This document shows positions 1 to 7,276 of a stretch of 12,978 bases of DNA, piece after piece. How positions within the stretch are numbered: position 1 is the stretch's first letter; every line of letters begins with the position of its first letter. The notes below the pieces were generated by a model. The model was not told the DNA's origin, ran no database searches, and saw only the letters and a program-made list of their open reading frames with translations. Origin of the DNA: Gammaproteobacteria bacterium (GTDB lineage: Bacteria > Pseudomonadota > Gammaproteobacteria > Eutrophobiales > Eutrophobiaceae); NCBI GenBank assembly GCA_016198885.1, contig JACQHV010000204.1, forward strand, positions 1-12,978. The letters are read 5' to 3'. The position numbers and the translations under genes were made by a program.

Positions 1-84
1 ATATCAAAGAGCGACCGCACTAATGGCCGCAGGGTCAGGATGACCAGGAGCGGCGGGTAAAAAATGAAATGTGAAAGGTGAAAA

Positions 85-1101
85 ATGAAGATTTACTATG
101 ACAAAGATGCAGATCTGTCACTTATACAGAGTAAAAAAGTGGCGATCATCGGCTATGGTTCGCAGGGACATGCCCATGCTAATAACCTTCAGGATTCGGG
201 CGTCAAGGTATGCGTTGGCTTACGTGAAGGATCATCATCTGCCAAAAAGGCGAAGAATGCGGGGATTACCGTCAAAACTGTCGCCGATGCCGTAGTCTGG
301 GCCGATGTTATTACGATTCTGGCCCCGGATGAACATCAGGCCGTGTTATATCGCGATGTAGTGGAACCCAATATCAAAAAAGGCGCAGCGTTGACCTTTG
401 CCCATGGTTTTAATATTCATTTCCGCCAGATCGAACCGCGCAATGATCTGGATGTGATCATGATTGCCCCCAAAGGGCCCGGTCACCTGGTGCGGTCGAC
501 CTATCTGCAGGGAGGGGGCGTTCCCTCCTTGATTGCAATACACCAGGATGTCTCGGGGCAGGCGAAGGAACTGGCGTTGTCCTATGCCTCCGCCAATGGC
601 GGTGGCCGCGCCGGCGTGATCGAAACCACATTCCGTGAAGAAACGGAGACCGACCTGTTTGGCGAGCAGACCGTCTTGTGCGGTGGTATTACTGCCCTTA
701 TACAGGCGGGTTTCGAGACCCTGGTCGAGGCGGGTTATTCCCCCGAAATGGCCTATTTTGAATGTCTGCATGAAACCAAGCTGATCGTTGATCTCATCTA
801 TGAAGGCGGCATCGCCAATATGCGTTACTCGATCTCGAATACGGCCGAATATGGTGATTTCACACGCGGCCCGCGCGTGATCACGGAACATTCAAGAAAG
901 GCGATGAAGGAAATCCTGGCCGAGATCCAGAGCGGACAATTCGCCAGAGAATTCATCCTGGAGAACCAGGCCGGCGCCCCGGTGATGAAGGCAATGCGGC
1001 GCATATCAAAAGAACACCCGATTGAACAAGTCGGCGAGAAATTACGCGCCATGATGCCATGGATTAGCAAGAATAAACTGGTTGATCAGGAAAAAAATTA
1101 A
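85..1101 (+). CDS. ilvC: Ketol-acid reductoisomerase (class I, NADP-type)
   Basis: Converts 2-acetolactate (or 2-aceto-2-hydroxybutyrate) by Mg-dependent alkyl shift and NADPH reduction to the dihydroxy acid, the second step of valine, leucine and isoleucine synthesis in the cytosol. The 338-residue length fits the short bacterial class I form. Visible features: Rossmann motif GYGSQGHAHA at residues 23-32, the cofactor loop LREGSSS at 46-52, H107 in AHGF, the metal ligands D190 and E194 in DLFGEQ, then E226 and E230 in the ECLHE segment and S251. All expected catalytic residues are present. The ATG at 85 follows AAGGTG at 75-80, a good ribosome binding site. An upstream ilvB/ilvN pair is expected but lies outside the window. 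A repeat element starts directly after the stop codon, so the usual ilvC-pssA adjacency is broken here. Confidence 0.98.
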   Translation: MKIYYDKDADLSLIQSKKVAIIGYGSQGHAHANNLQDSGVKVCVGLREGSSSAKKAKNAGITVKTVADAVVWADVITILAPDEHQAVLYRDVVEPNIKKGAALTFAHGFNIHFRQIEPRNDLDVIMIAPKGPGHLVRSTYLQGGGVPSLIAIHQDVSGQAKELALSYASANGGGRAGVIETTFREETETDLFGEQTVLCGGITALIQAGFETLVEAGYSPEMAYFECLHETKLIVDLIYEGGIANMRYSISNTAEYGDFTRGPRVITEHSRKAMKEILAEIQSGQFAREFILENQAGAPVMKAMRRISKEHPIEQVGEKLRAMMPWISKNKLVDQEKN

Positions 1102-1389
1102 CAGCTTGCTGAAAAACTATTGCGCGGCCGATCTCCTTTGTCGCATGCTCGCTCAACGCTCGCCTATCTGTCTTGATATGTCTCGCGTCTCCCTCCGCGG
1201 CTCCTCGGATCTCGGCCTGCTCGTGACGTTTTTAAAGCAAGCTGCTGGAACCCGTCTCAAAAATGCCTGCGCTTGGTATAACTTTGTCACCCGCTGCATT
1301 GCTCCTCGCCATACTGCCTTGTACTGTCTCGTCGCAGCCTTGCGGGCTTCGCGATCTACCAGCGCTCGGCAGATTTTTGAAAAGGGTTC
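1102..1389. repeat. Two tandem diverged ~142-bp modules with inverted-repeat ends (MITE-like)
   Basis: The non-coding stretch after ilvC splits into two modules. Module A (1102-1244) begins with CAGCTTGCTGAAAAAC and ends with GTTTTTAAAGCAAGCTG, an imperfect inverted pair. Module B (1248-1389) begins with GAACCCGTCTCAAAAATG and ends near TTTTTGAAAAGGGTTC, again an imperfect inverted pair. The interiors align in the same order: both carry TTTGTC, then CTCGCC, then TGTCTCG, then GATCT at matching offsets, so A and B look like diverged copies of one unit. Open frames across the region (1082-1489 plus, 1153-1398 minus) resemble no protein I know and cover the repeat structure. It is probably a dispersed non-autonomous element; copy number elsewhere in the genome cannot be seen here. 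It carries no transposase. Confidence 0.6.
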
Positions 1390-1514
1390 ATATAACAAAT
1401 ATCTAACCCTTTACGGGGTCGAAGCTACATGGGAATCATTTTTACTTGTTTCCGATCCAAAATTATCTTTCTCTTTGAAAGTTGAGTGAACTACTGTTGT
1501 CATCTGAAATTCCG

Positions 1515-2426
1515 ATGGACTGGGATGTTTTCTGTCAGGAACACAGTAATTTTTTTCATCTGCCTGCATGGCAGGCATTACTGACGGGAGCTTTCGGTGC
1601 CACAACATTTTATCTTGATCGTGACGGCATACGTTGTTGTGTGCAGGTTTTCAGTGCGGGCCCCTTCCGCCTGGCCTATGTCGGTTTTCCCGTGGGCGGG
1701 TCAGTGTCCGGGGAAACAGTCAGTAAGTACTTTCTGTCGGCATTACTGAAGTCATCGCCTGGATTTCAGGCGGATTTATTAAGGGTCCCGGTAAGCGGAT
1801 TCAGCGCGTCACCTTCTATTGAAGGCAAAACTATAGAGACACCTGAGACAGCAATTACGGAACTTCAGCGCTGGTCTCCGGAAAGTCTTGACAGAGCGGT
1901 ATTACGAAATCTGAAACGGGCAAACAGCAGATACTTGAAAACGCGTACGGCACTGACTGAAGCAGATGGTGACACAATATTTGACCTCTACCGTAATGCC
2001 GTAACAAGGCATGGCGGGATACACCGTTATAATCGCGCATACTTCCGGGGCATCGTCACTTTGTCTTTACATGAACCTCGGTTACGCTGCAATCTCGCAG
2101 AATATGACGGGCAGGTGATTGGATTTATCGTTACAGTGGATAACATCGATACAACTTATTACCTGCATGGAGGAATCAGTATGGAGCATCGTGAATTGCG
2201 ACCCTCTGATCTGTTATTTTTTGAAGCAATCAGTGCATCAAAACAACGTGGCCAGAAAGTTTTCAATATGCTGTCATCTCCGCGAAAACAATATTCCCTT
2301 ATACGTTTCAAGGAGAAGTGGGGAGGCGAGACACGCCTGCACAGAACCTACCAGTTCGTAATCAGCCCGGTGAGGGGCCGGCTATTTAGTGTAGCGGAGA
2401 GCTGTTATCGGGTGTTAAGAGGATAG
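1515..2426 (+). CDS. FemAB/GNAT-type (Acetyltransf_6-like) acyltransferase
   Basis: Resembles the FemAB-related GNAT proteins (Acetyltransf_6) found in exopolysaccharide and cell-envelope clusters, which transfer an acyl or aminoacyl group to a glycan or peptide amine. Visible hallmarks lie in the C-terminal half: an acceptor-side segment with RHGG near residues 165-168, the strand AEYDGQVIGFIV, the YYLHGG turn, and near the C terminus MLSSP followed by FKEKWGGE, typical of this family. No signal peptide or membrane segment is evident, so it should act in the cytosol or at the inner membrane face. The start is uncertain: the frame opens at 1479, with TTG at 1482 (11 codons longer) and the first ATG at 1515. 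Neither has a convincing ribosome binding site. It is followed 24 bases later by a flippase, probably in one transcript. Donor and acceptor are unknown. Confidence 0.8.
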   Translation: MDWDVFCQEHSNFFHLPAWQALLTGAFGATTFYLDRDGIRCCVQVFSAGPFRLAYVGFPVGGSVSGETVSKYFLSALLKSSPGFQADLLRVPVSGFSASPSIEGKTIETPETAITELQRWSPESLDRAVLRNLKRANSRYLKTRTALTEADGDTIFDLYRNAVTRHGGIHRYNRAYFRGIVTLSLHEPRLRCNLAEYDGQVIGFIVTVDNIDTTYYLHGGISMEHRELRPSDLLFFEAISASKQRGQKVFNMLSSPRKQYSLIRFKEKWGGETRLHRTYQFVISPVRGRLFSVAESCYRVLRG

Positions 2427-2450
2427 CGCTGTACACATATGGAGACAGCT

Positions 2451-3794
2451 ATGCTCGCACGCAGGTTGATCCACGGGGGTACCTGGGCGCTGACCGGCAA
2501 GATCGGTATCACTCTGCTGGTATTGGCAACAAATGCCGTTCTGGCACGAATACTTGATCCAGGATCTCTCGGTGAATATTTCCTGATCCTGAGCATCGTC
2601 ACTGTCATGGCGATGATAGCCCAGATGGGTTTTAACCAGGCAATCGTTAAAGTGATTGCTGAATCCATGGGGCTCGACCAGCCTGGGACTGCGCGCTACG
2701 CAATAAGCATGGCACTGGGCATACTTCTGATGATGGTCATAATACTGGCGGTGTTTCATGCCACAGTACTGGCTCCCTGGCTTGCAATAACAGTATTGCA
2801 GTTACCGGCAATTGCCGAATTTGCTTGGCTTTCTTCATTGTGGTTTGGCCTGCTGGCATTGCAGGGTTTGCTGGCCGAAATATTCAGGGGGTTTCACGAT
2901 ATCCGTGCTGCCGTGTTGGTTGGTGGTTTAGTGACCAACCTGGCGGTAGTGGCAGGTTTGAGTTTACTCTGGTTAAATCCGCAACAGGTAAACCTGTCCG
3001 CAGTGCTGTGGGTCATGATAGTTGCAACGGCACTAAATGTTGCTGTTGCACTTGCAGCGCTTAAACGCCGGACGTCAAAAATAATTGCAGTTCAAGATTA
3101 TCCCCTCTCACATCTCCTCAAACTGGCGATCCCTGCCTGGATCTCGGTGGTAGTCTTGCTGTTAACACGGCATGCCGATATCTGGATCCTCGGTGCCTAT
3201 GTTGCCAAGGAAGATCTTGCGCTCTATGGCACTGCAACGCGTATGGCAGATGTGGTGTCTCTGCCATTGATGGTCGCAAACGCAGTAATGCCGCCGGTTA
3301 TCGCGGAACTGTATGCGCGTGGAAACAAGACTCAATTACAACGTGCCCTGCAAACGACTGCAACGCTTGCATCGCTGCCTGCCATCGCTGCAGTATTGAT
3401 TTTCGCTGCAGGAGGCGGATGGTTGCTGGAAATTGTGTTCGGCAGTTATTACAGGGAAGGAACACTGTTGCTTATCGTGCTTTCCTCCGGACATCTCATG
3501 AATGTGTTGACGGGCACCTGTGGTCTCACGTTGATCATGACCGGTCACCAGATGAGTATGATGCTGATTACGCTGATATCCGGATTGCTCCTCGTTACAG
3601 GTTCTCTGATGGTGGTCGTTCCCTACGGAACAACGGGAGTAGCCGTGGTGGCGGCGTCGGTAATGGTATTACAGAATCTTGTGTTTTTACTGATTGCACG
3701 GGCCAAGACCGGTATCTTGACATGTGCTAGTTTGCAGGCGATGCACGAAGTCAGGAATTTTCGAATGGCCCATATTTCTGATCAGCAGAAATAA
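2451..3794 (+). CDS. Wzx/RfbX-type polysaccharide (lipid-linked oligosaccharide) flippase
   Basis: A polytopic inner-membrane protein of about 447 residues with roughly 12-14 hydrophobic segments along its whole length, as in Wzx/MATE-like exporters of the PST family that flip undecaprenyl-linked sugars to the periplasm. The start GTWALTGKIGITLL, the phrase LARILDPGSLGEY in the first loop, and the mid-protein HADIWILG segment followed by YGTATRMADVVSLPL are typical of this family. I prefer ATG 2451 over ATG 2439 (four codons longer) because GGAG at 2441-2444 is well spaced for 2451 and nothing suitable precedes 2439. No glycosyltransferase or polymerase lies beside it in the window, so its substrate cannot be named. 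It converges on the minus-strand sulfonate operon, with about 30 bases between stop codons. Confidence 0.88.
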   Translation: MLARRLIHGGTWALTGKIGITLLVLATNAVLARILDPGSLGEYFLILSIVTVMAMIAQMGFNQAIVKVIAESMGLDQPGTARYAISMALGILLMMVIILAVFHATVLAPWLAITVLQLPAIAEFAWLSSLWFGLLALQGLLAEIFRGFHDIRAAVLVGGLVTNLAVVAGLSLLWLNPQQVNLSAVLWVMIVATALNVAVALAALKRRTSKIIAVQDYPLSHLLKLAIPAWISVVVLLLTRHADIWILGAYVAKEDLALYGTATRMADVVSLPLMVANAVMPPVIAELYARGNKTQLQRALQTTATLASLPAIAAVLIFAAGGGWLLEIVFGSYYREGTLLLIVLSSGHLMNVLTGTCGLTLIMTGHQMSMMLITLISGLLLVTGSLMVVVPYGTTGVAVVAASVMVLQNLVFLLIARAKTGILTCASLQAMHEVRNFRMAHISDQQK

Positions 3795-3809
3795 CCTTTG
3801 ATAAGATAA

Positions 3810-3826
3810 AAATACTGTTTGTATTT
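3810..3826. terminator. Weak hairpin between convergent genes
   Basis: AAATAC, a TGTTT loop and GTATTT form a 6-bp stem with a 5-base loop in the short gap between the flippase stop (3794) and the ATP-grasp stop (3825). The hairpin just overlaps the latter stop. Read on the minus strand, the stem is followed by TTATCTTATC, which is only moderately T-rich. The stem is AT-rich, so this is a possible, not a strong, bidirectional terminator. Confidence 0.28.
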
Positions 3827-5003
3827 ACATTCGCTGGTTTGCCCGCTTGAACAACGAAATACATCGATCAATCCAGGCCAGACGCCACTCTCCCCTGAAA
3901 TCGATTGCAGACACCATGGTTTTGTGTTTTTGCAGGTCAGCAATAATTTGCTTTTCCAGGGGCAGATTGTTTATACGCACATGATGATCATGCACGAAGA
4001 AGAACCGATCATCCTGCGGTGTATTTAGAGCGGCGGACAATCCCGGATCATCGAGGACATCGTAATACTGGATAAGCGGCAAATTAACTCCGGAAAGCGC
4101 AGCAAGTTTTACCCACAACCAGGGCCGGCCATTGATCTCCAGAAGTTTGAATAAACCATCTCTTTTATCCAGTTTGAATTCAACCTGGCTGATACCGTGA
4201 AAACCCATATGGTTGAGCAGCGCCCCGGCCATTTCTGCAAGACCCGCAGGTGGTGGTATGGTTTCCGCAATGCTTGCCATACCATGGTAGTAGGGATACT
4301 GCGTAAGTTTGTGTCCCGTATACGTACGTAAAACTTTCCCGTTGCGCCCGCCGTAACATCCAACCGTAAACAGCTGATCAGGTTCCCCTGGTATATTTTC
4401 GGCCAGCTGGAATCCGAAACCGGAAAGATTGCAGCTTATCTCTTCCAGTGCCTGCTCGACTTCGCCGGGATTGTTAAGAAGCCGGAGCCTGAAAACCTTT
4501 TTGCGGGCATCTGACAGTCTTACAGCAGGTTTCAGTATCAGGGGGAAACGCAGGCCGTGAAAGTCCGGTGATTCACCGGCAAAAAAACGTATATGGTCAG
4601 GTGTTGGAACCTGAACCTGCCGGGCAAGATCATACTGCCAGTTTTTGTCGAATATCTTCAGCCCGATATGCGGTGCGGCAGGCACATGCAATTGATCGGG
4701 AAGCGAGGATTGTACGGTAATCAATGATTCGAGGTCGACGTCATTACTTACGAATAAAACCCCCTTGCCAATGATACGCTTGCACAGACTTTGCAGTATC
4801 CCGGTCAATGTCCTGGATTTTCCGGGCGTATAAGTGACCCGCAGTTTCGGGATGCTGGAAAATCTGCCAAGGGTGGGTTTCCAGGTACGATCTATTGTGA
4901 TGATATCAACGGCGCCGAGACTAAGAGCATGAATAATACCAATACCTGCGGTGTCGGCATGGATCACAATTGCAGGATTATGAAAATCTCCGTTCCCCGT
5001 CAT
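3825..5003 (-). CDS. ATP-grasp carboxylate ligase (COG3919-like)
   Basis: Predicted to activate a carboxylate as acyl-phosphate with ATP and join it to an amine or other nucleophile. The 392-residue protein has a variable N-terminal nucleotide-fold domain (about 1-110), the ATP-binding lysine in FPLILKPA (153-160), a central IPGEPDQL segment, the stretch RTYTGHKLTQYPYYHG (226-241), and the metal-binding acidic residues E275 in VEFKLD and E289 with N291 in KLLEINGR. This pattern matches the family often found in polysaccharide and secondary-metabolite clusters. It is the last gene of the minus-strand operon; its ATG overlaps the ComA stop by four bases (ATGA), so the two are probably translationally coupled. 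That argues that its substrate comes from the sulfonate made by ComA and its partners. Substrates are inferred, not shown. Confidence 0.85.
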   Translation of the reverse strand: MTGNGDFHNPAIVIHADTAGIGIIHALSLGAVDIITIDRTWKPTLGRFSSIPKLRVTYTPGKSRTLTGILQSLCKRIIGKGVLFVSNDVDLESLITVQSSLPDQLHVPAAPHIGLKIFDKNWQYDLARQVQVPTPDHIRFFAGESPDFHGLRFPLILKPAVRLSDARKKVFRLRLLNNPGEVEQALEEISCNLSGFGFQLAENIPGEPDQLFTVGCYGGRNGKVLRTYTGHKLTQYPYYHGMASIAETIPPPAGLAEMAGALLNHMGFHGISQVEFKLDKRDGLFKLLEINGRPWLWVKLAALSGVNLPLIQYYDVLDDPGLSAALNTPQDDRFFFVHDHHVRINNLPLEKQIIADLQKHKTMVSAIDFRGEWRLAWIDRCISLFKRANQRM

Positions 5004-5764
5004 TGCGGGTGCATCATCGTATCCGAACGCAATCCCTGCCGCAGCGTTTCCAGGGATATCACATCTCTGGGCGCAATGTTGCCGAGGTTGGCGTTACAAC
5101 CAAAATGCTGTACCAGCCACACCTGCTGCCGCATCTGCGGCCCTTCGAAGATAAGTTTGGCCGGATCAATCTCCACTTCAATTTCCTCAATGAGACCGGT
5201 ACGGATTTCGCCGGTCTGGCGGTAGAGTCCCACGGTGCCGGATTCCCGTCCCTCCATGATCATCTTCCATGCCCCGGCCGCCAGTTCGTCCTTGATTTGC
5301 CGCACCCACCGGTAAGGCGCCACGACCACGGTGCTGTCCTTACTCCCGACTTCAGAAAGCACCTTGAATTCTTTGGCCAAGCGTTCCAGATATTTTTGTT
5401 TGTCTGCTTTCGGGATTTCAATGACCCCCTCTGAAAGTTCCACCAGTTTGAAATTACGTTCTTTGAGAAAGGCGATGTACTCATCGAGTTTATTCCGCAT
5501 GACTGCGAGTTCAAACAGACTGCCACCGCAACAGAAATCAATGCCATAGCGATTGCACAAGTCGATCTTGGCATCAAGATTTTGCACTACTACTGAAGTC
5601 CCCCAGCCGAATTTTATAATGTCCACATAATCGCTGGCCGCCTCGAAGAGCCCTTCCAGTTCCGCCACTGACATACCCTTGTCCAGTACATGAGTAATCC
5701 CGTGTTCGCGTGGTTTGCGGGAGCGTTCCTGGTTTTGAAAAAGTTTCTGCAATGAAGTCACCAT
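5000..5764 (-). CDS. comA: Phosphosulfolactate synthase (ComA family; XcbB-like)
   Basis: Adds sulfite to phosphoenolpyruvate to give (R)-phosphosulfolactate, the entry step of archaeal and bacterial coenzyme M synthesis and of sulfolactate synthesis in Bacillus spores. The 254-residue TIM-barrel protein matches the archaeal ComA sequence as I remember it, block by block: LDKG (27-30), KFGWGTS (51-57), GGSLFE (80-85), SEVGSK (137-142), EGRESG (171-176), IFEGPQ with QQ (205-214), NLGNI (226-230) and DVISLETLRQGLRSDT (234-249). Conservation at these blocks is strong, so the phosphosulfolactate reaction is likely retained. It overlaps the lyase stop by seven bases and the ATP-grasp start by four, in the middle of a tightly coupled operon. 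The usual archaeal partners ComB to ComE are not in the window. Confidence 0.92.
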   Translation of the reverse strand: MVTSLQKLFQNQERSRKPREHGITHVLDKGMSVAELEGLFEAASDYVDIIKFGWGTSVVVQNLDAKIDLCNRYGIDFCCGGSLFELAVMRNKLDEYIAFLKERNFKLVELSEGVIEIPKADKQKYLERLAKEFKVLSEVGSKDSTVVVAPYRWVRQIKDELAAGAWKMIMEGRESGTVGLYRQTGEIRTGLIEEIEVEIDPAKLIFEGPQMRQQVWLVQHFGCNANLGNIAPRDVISLETLRQGLRSDTMMHPQ

Positions 5765-7263
5765 TTTTTACCCAACCTTTTTTGGACTGCCTGACGCAGA
5801 ATGTCGGGAAATGTTTTAACCGCGACTGAATTATTCAGTGTTACAAGCAACTGATTTCCCGTTTCGACCAGATTATCACACATCGTACGCACCGATTGTG
5901 GAGCGCAACTGCCATGACCGGTTCTGTTCATAATGATCCGCACCGGTTCAAGCTCAGCCATGATCTCTGCAATATTGGACGACAATTTGCGTCCGGTTTT
6001 ATCTTTAAAGAGGTATGACAGTCTCTTTCCAAAATTATCCTGTGATTGTGCTTCATGCACAAATTCTGAAATTAATGCACCAGTAATCTCGTGAGCTGTT
6101 CGCGCATCAATCTGTTCGCGTTGCATCAGCAGATCAGCCAGCTCCGTGCCAAAGGTAAATCCGGTTGAGGCCTGATTATGCATAAGTTTTGTATTGAACT
6201 TCATTTTGTTCAATACCTCAGCCAGCAGGCAAACCATTCCATGCAGGGTTTGCAAGGCTTGTGGCAGCAACTCATATGCGGCATTCCGGTTGTCGAGTTG
6301 CCCGGAAGGCGTCTGGTTGGTTGTGATGATACTGACAAGATTGCCGTCAAGTTCACGTGCCTTGCCCCGGATAAATGCCAGCGCATAAGGGTTTTTCTTG
6401 TTTGGCATGATAACACTGGTCCGGCAGTGCTCATCAGCCAATTCAACAAAATTGAACTCAGAGGTTGTCCAGATCTGGAGATCTTCGACGAGTCGATCCA
6501 GAGAAGTTGCCATGGAAACGACAATCGACATCAATTGAATACCGACATCCGGTTGCCACATTGCATCCCGATCATGGGTGGTGATCCGCTCGAAACCCAG
6601 CAGTTCGCGCATTCGCTCGCGGTTCAAAGGCAATCGCGTGCCGTTGGTGCTGGCAGCACCAGCCGGACTGCTGTTCAGATTTCTGAATTCATTCAGCAGG
6701 CGTTCGCTGTCGCGCAAGATTGGAAAGGCAAATCCAAGCAGATAATGACCGAGTGTAGTGGGTTGTGCATGTTGAAGATAGGTGAAATCCGGAATAAGGG
6801 TTTCGATGTGGGTTCCCGCCAGATCACTGAACGTGGTAAGTAATTTGATGTTATCACGGATCAAGCTGATGCAAGCCGATCGCAGATTTATCAACCACGC
6901 GATTGTCAATGCTTCGCGCCGTGCCCGGCCGGCATGCAGCCATCCTGCGTCTTTACCGATGCGCCTTTGCAATTCAGCATCACGGTTGTTATAGAGGTCA
7001 CCCCATTGAGGGTCCATGAATGATTCCGCATCTTTAATGTCGTGAATGGCGACCAGGGATTCCAGCAATCTCCGGCCCGCATCATCCGGAATGATGCGTT
7101 GTTCCAGCAACATTAACACATGAGCAATATCTGCATAGCTCAATCCTTCATAAAGATATCGTGTGGAGTTGAGTTCTGCCTGGAATGCAAAATCAATCAG
7201 GGTCCGGGAGGGTGTATTTTTCAGCCGCGTACCGGCGCCTAGATATTTTGGGCGGTGTTCCAT
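5758..7263 (-). CDS. Aspartase/fumarase-superfamily lyase, argininosuccinate-lyase-like (candidate phosphosulfolactate lyase)
   Basis: A 501-residue homologue of argininosuccinate lyase with changed active-site blocks. The signature loop reads TSVIMPNKKNP (282-292), keeping the catalytic serine (S283) but with T282 and V284 in place of the usual glycine and second serine. The block usually read as THLQ-x-AQP is TYLQHAQP (161-168), with Y162 in place of histidine. The region HTGRSRNDQ is HAGRARREA (110-118). NGTRLPLNRERM (208-219) corresponds to the ASL GTxxPIDRE block. These changes make ordinary argininosuccinate cleavage unlikely. In the bacterial coenzyme M pathway a member of this superfamily (XcbC1) eliminates phosphate from phosphosulfolactate to give sulfoacrylate; the overlap with comA here supports the same role, by inference. 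ATG 7263 is preceded by an AAGAGA ribosome binding site, 13 bases after the flavoprotein stop. Confidence 0.85.
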   Translation of the reverse strand: MEHRPKYLGAGTRLKNTPSRTLIDFAFQAELNSTRYLYEGLSYADIAHVLMLLEQRIIPDDAGRRLLESLVAIHDIKDAESFMDPQWGDLYNNRDAELQRRIGKDAGWLHAGRARREALTIAWLINLRSACISLIRDNIKLLTTFSDLAGTHIETLIPDFTYLQHAQPTTLGHYLLGFAFPILRDSERLLNEFRNLNSSPAGAASTNGTRLPLNRERMRELLGFERITTHDRDAMWQPDVGIQLMSIVVSMATSLDRLVEDLQIWTTSEFNFVELADEHCRTSVIMPNKKNPYALAFIRGKARELDGNLVSIITTNQTPSGQLDNRNAAYELLPQALQTLHGMVCLLAEVLNKMKFNTKLMHNQASTGFTFGTELADLLMQREQIDARTAHEITGALISEFVHEAQSQDNFGKRLSYLFKDKTGRKLSSNIAEIMAELEPVRIIMNRTGHGSCAPQSVRTMCDNLVETGNQLLVTLNNSVAVKTFPDILRQAVQKRLGKKW

Positions 7264-7276
7264 GTTCTCTTATAAA

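Noticed and set aside
1..60. Tail of ilvN upstream of ilvC
   Set aside because: All three frames close within 60 bases and none of the short tails can be recognised as an IlvN C terminus, so no gene is called.
1082..1489. Open frame of 135 codons on the plus strand after ilvC, and an 81-codon frame on the minus strand at 1153-1398
   Set aside because: Both run through the two-module repeat, resemble no protein family I know, and lack ribosome binding sites; the inverted-repeat structure explains the region better.
4791..5434. Plus-strand open frames opposite comA and the ATP-grasp gene
   Set aside because: They are antisense to two genes with clear family motifs and show no motif of their own.
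6178..6843. A 221-codon plus-strand frame opposite the lyase
   Set aside because: Shadow of the lyase reading frame; no recognisable domain and no ribosome binding site.
5758..7263. Annotation as argH (arginine synthesis)
   Set aside because: Key substrate-recognition blocks differ and the gene overlaps comA, with no arginine gene nearby.
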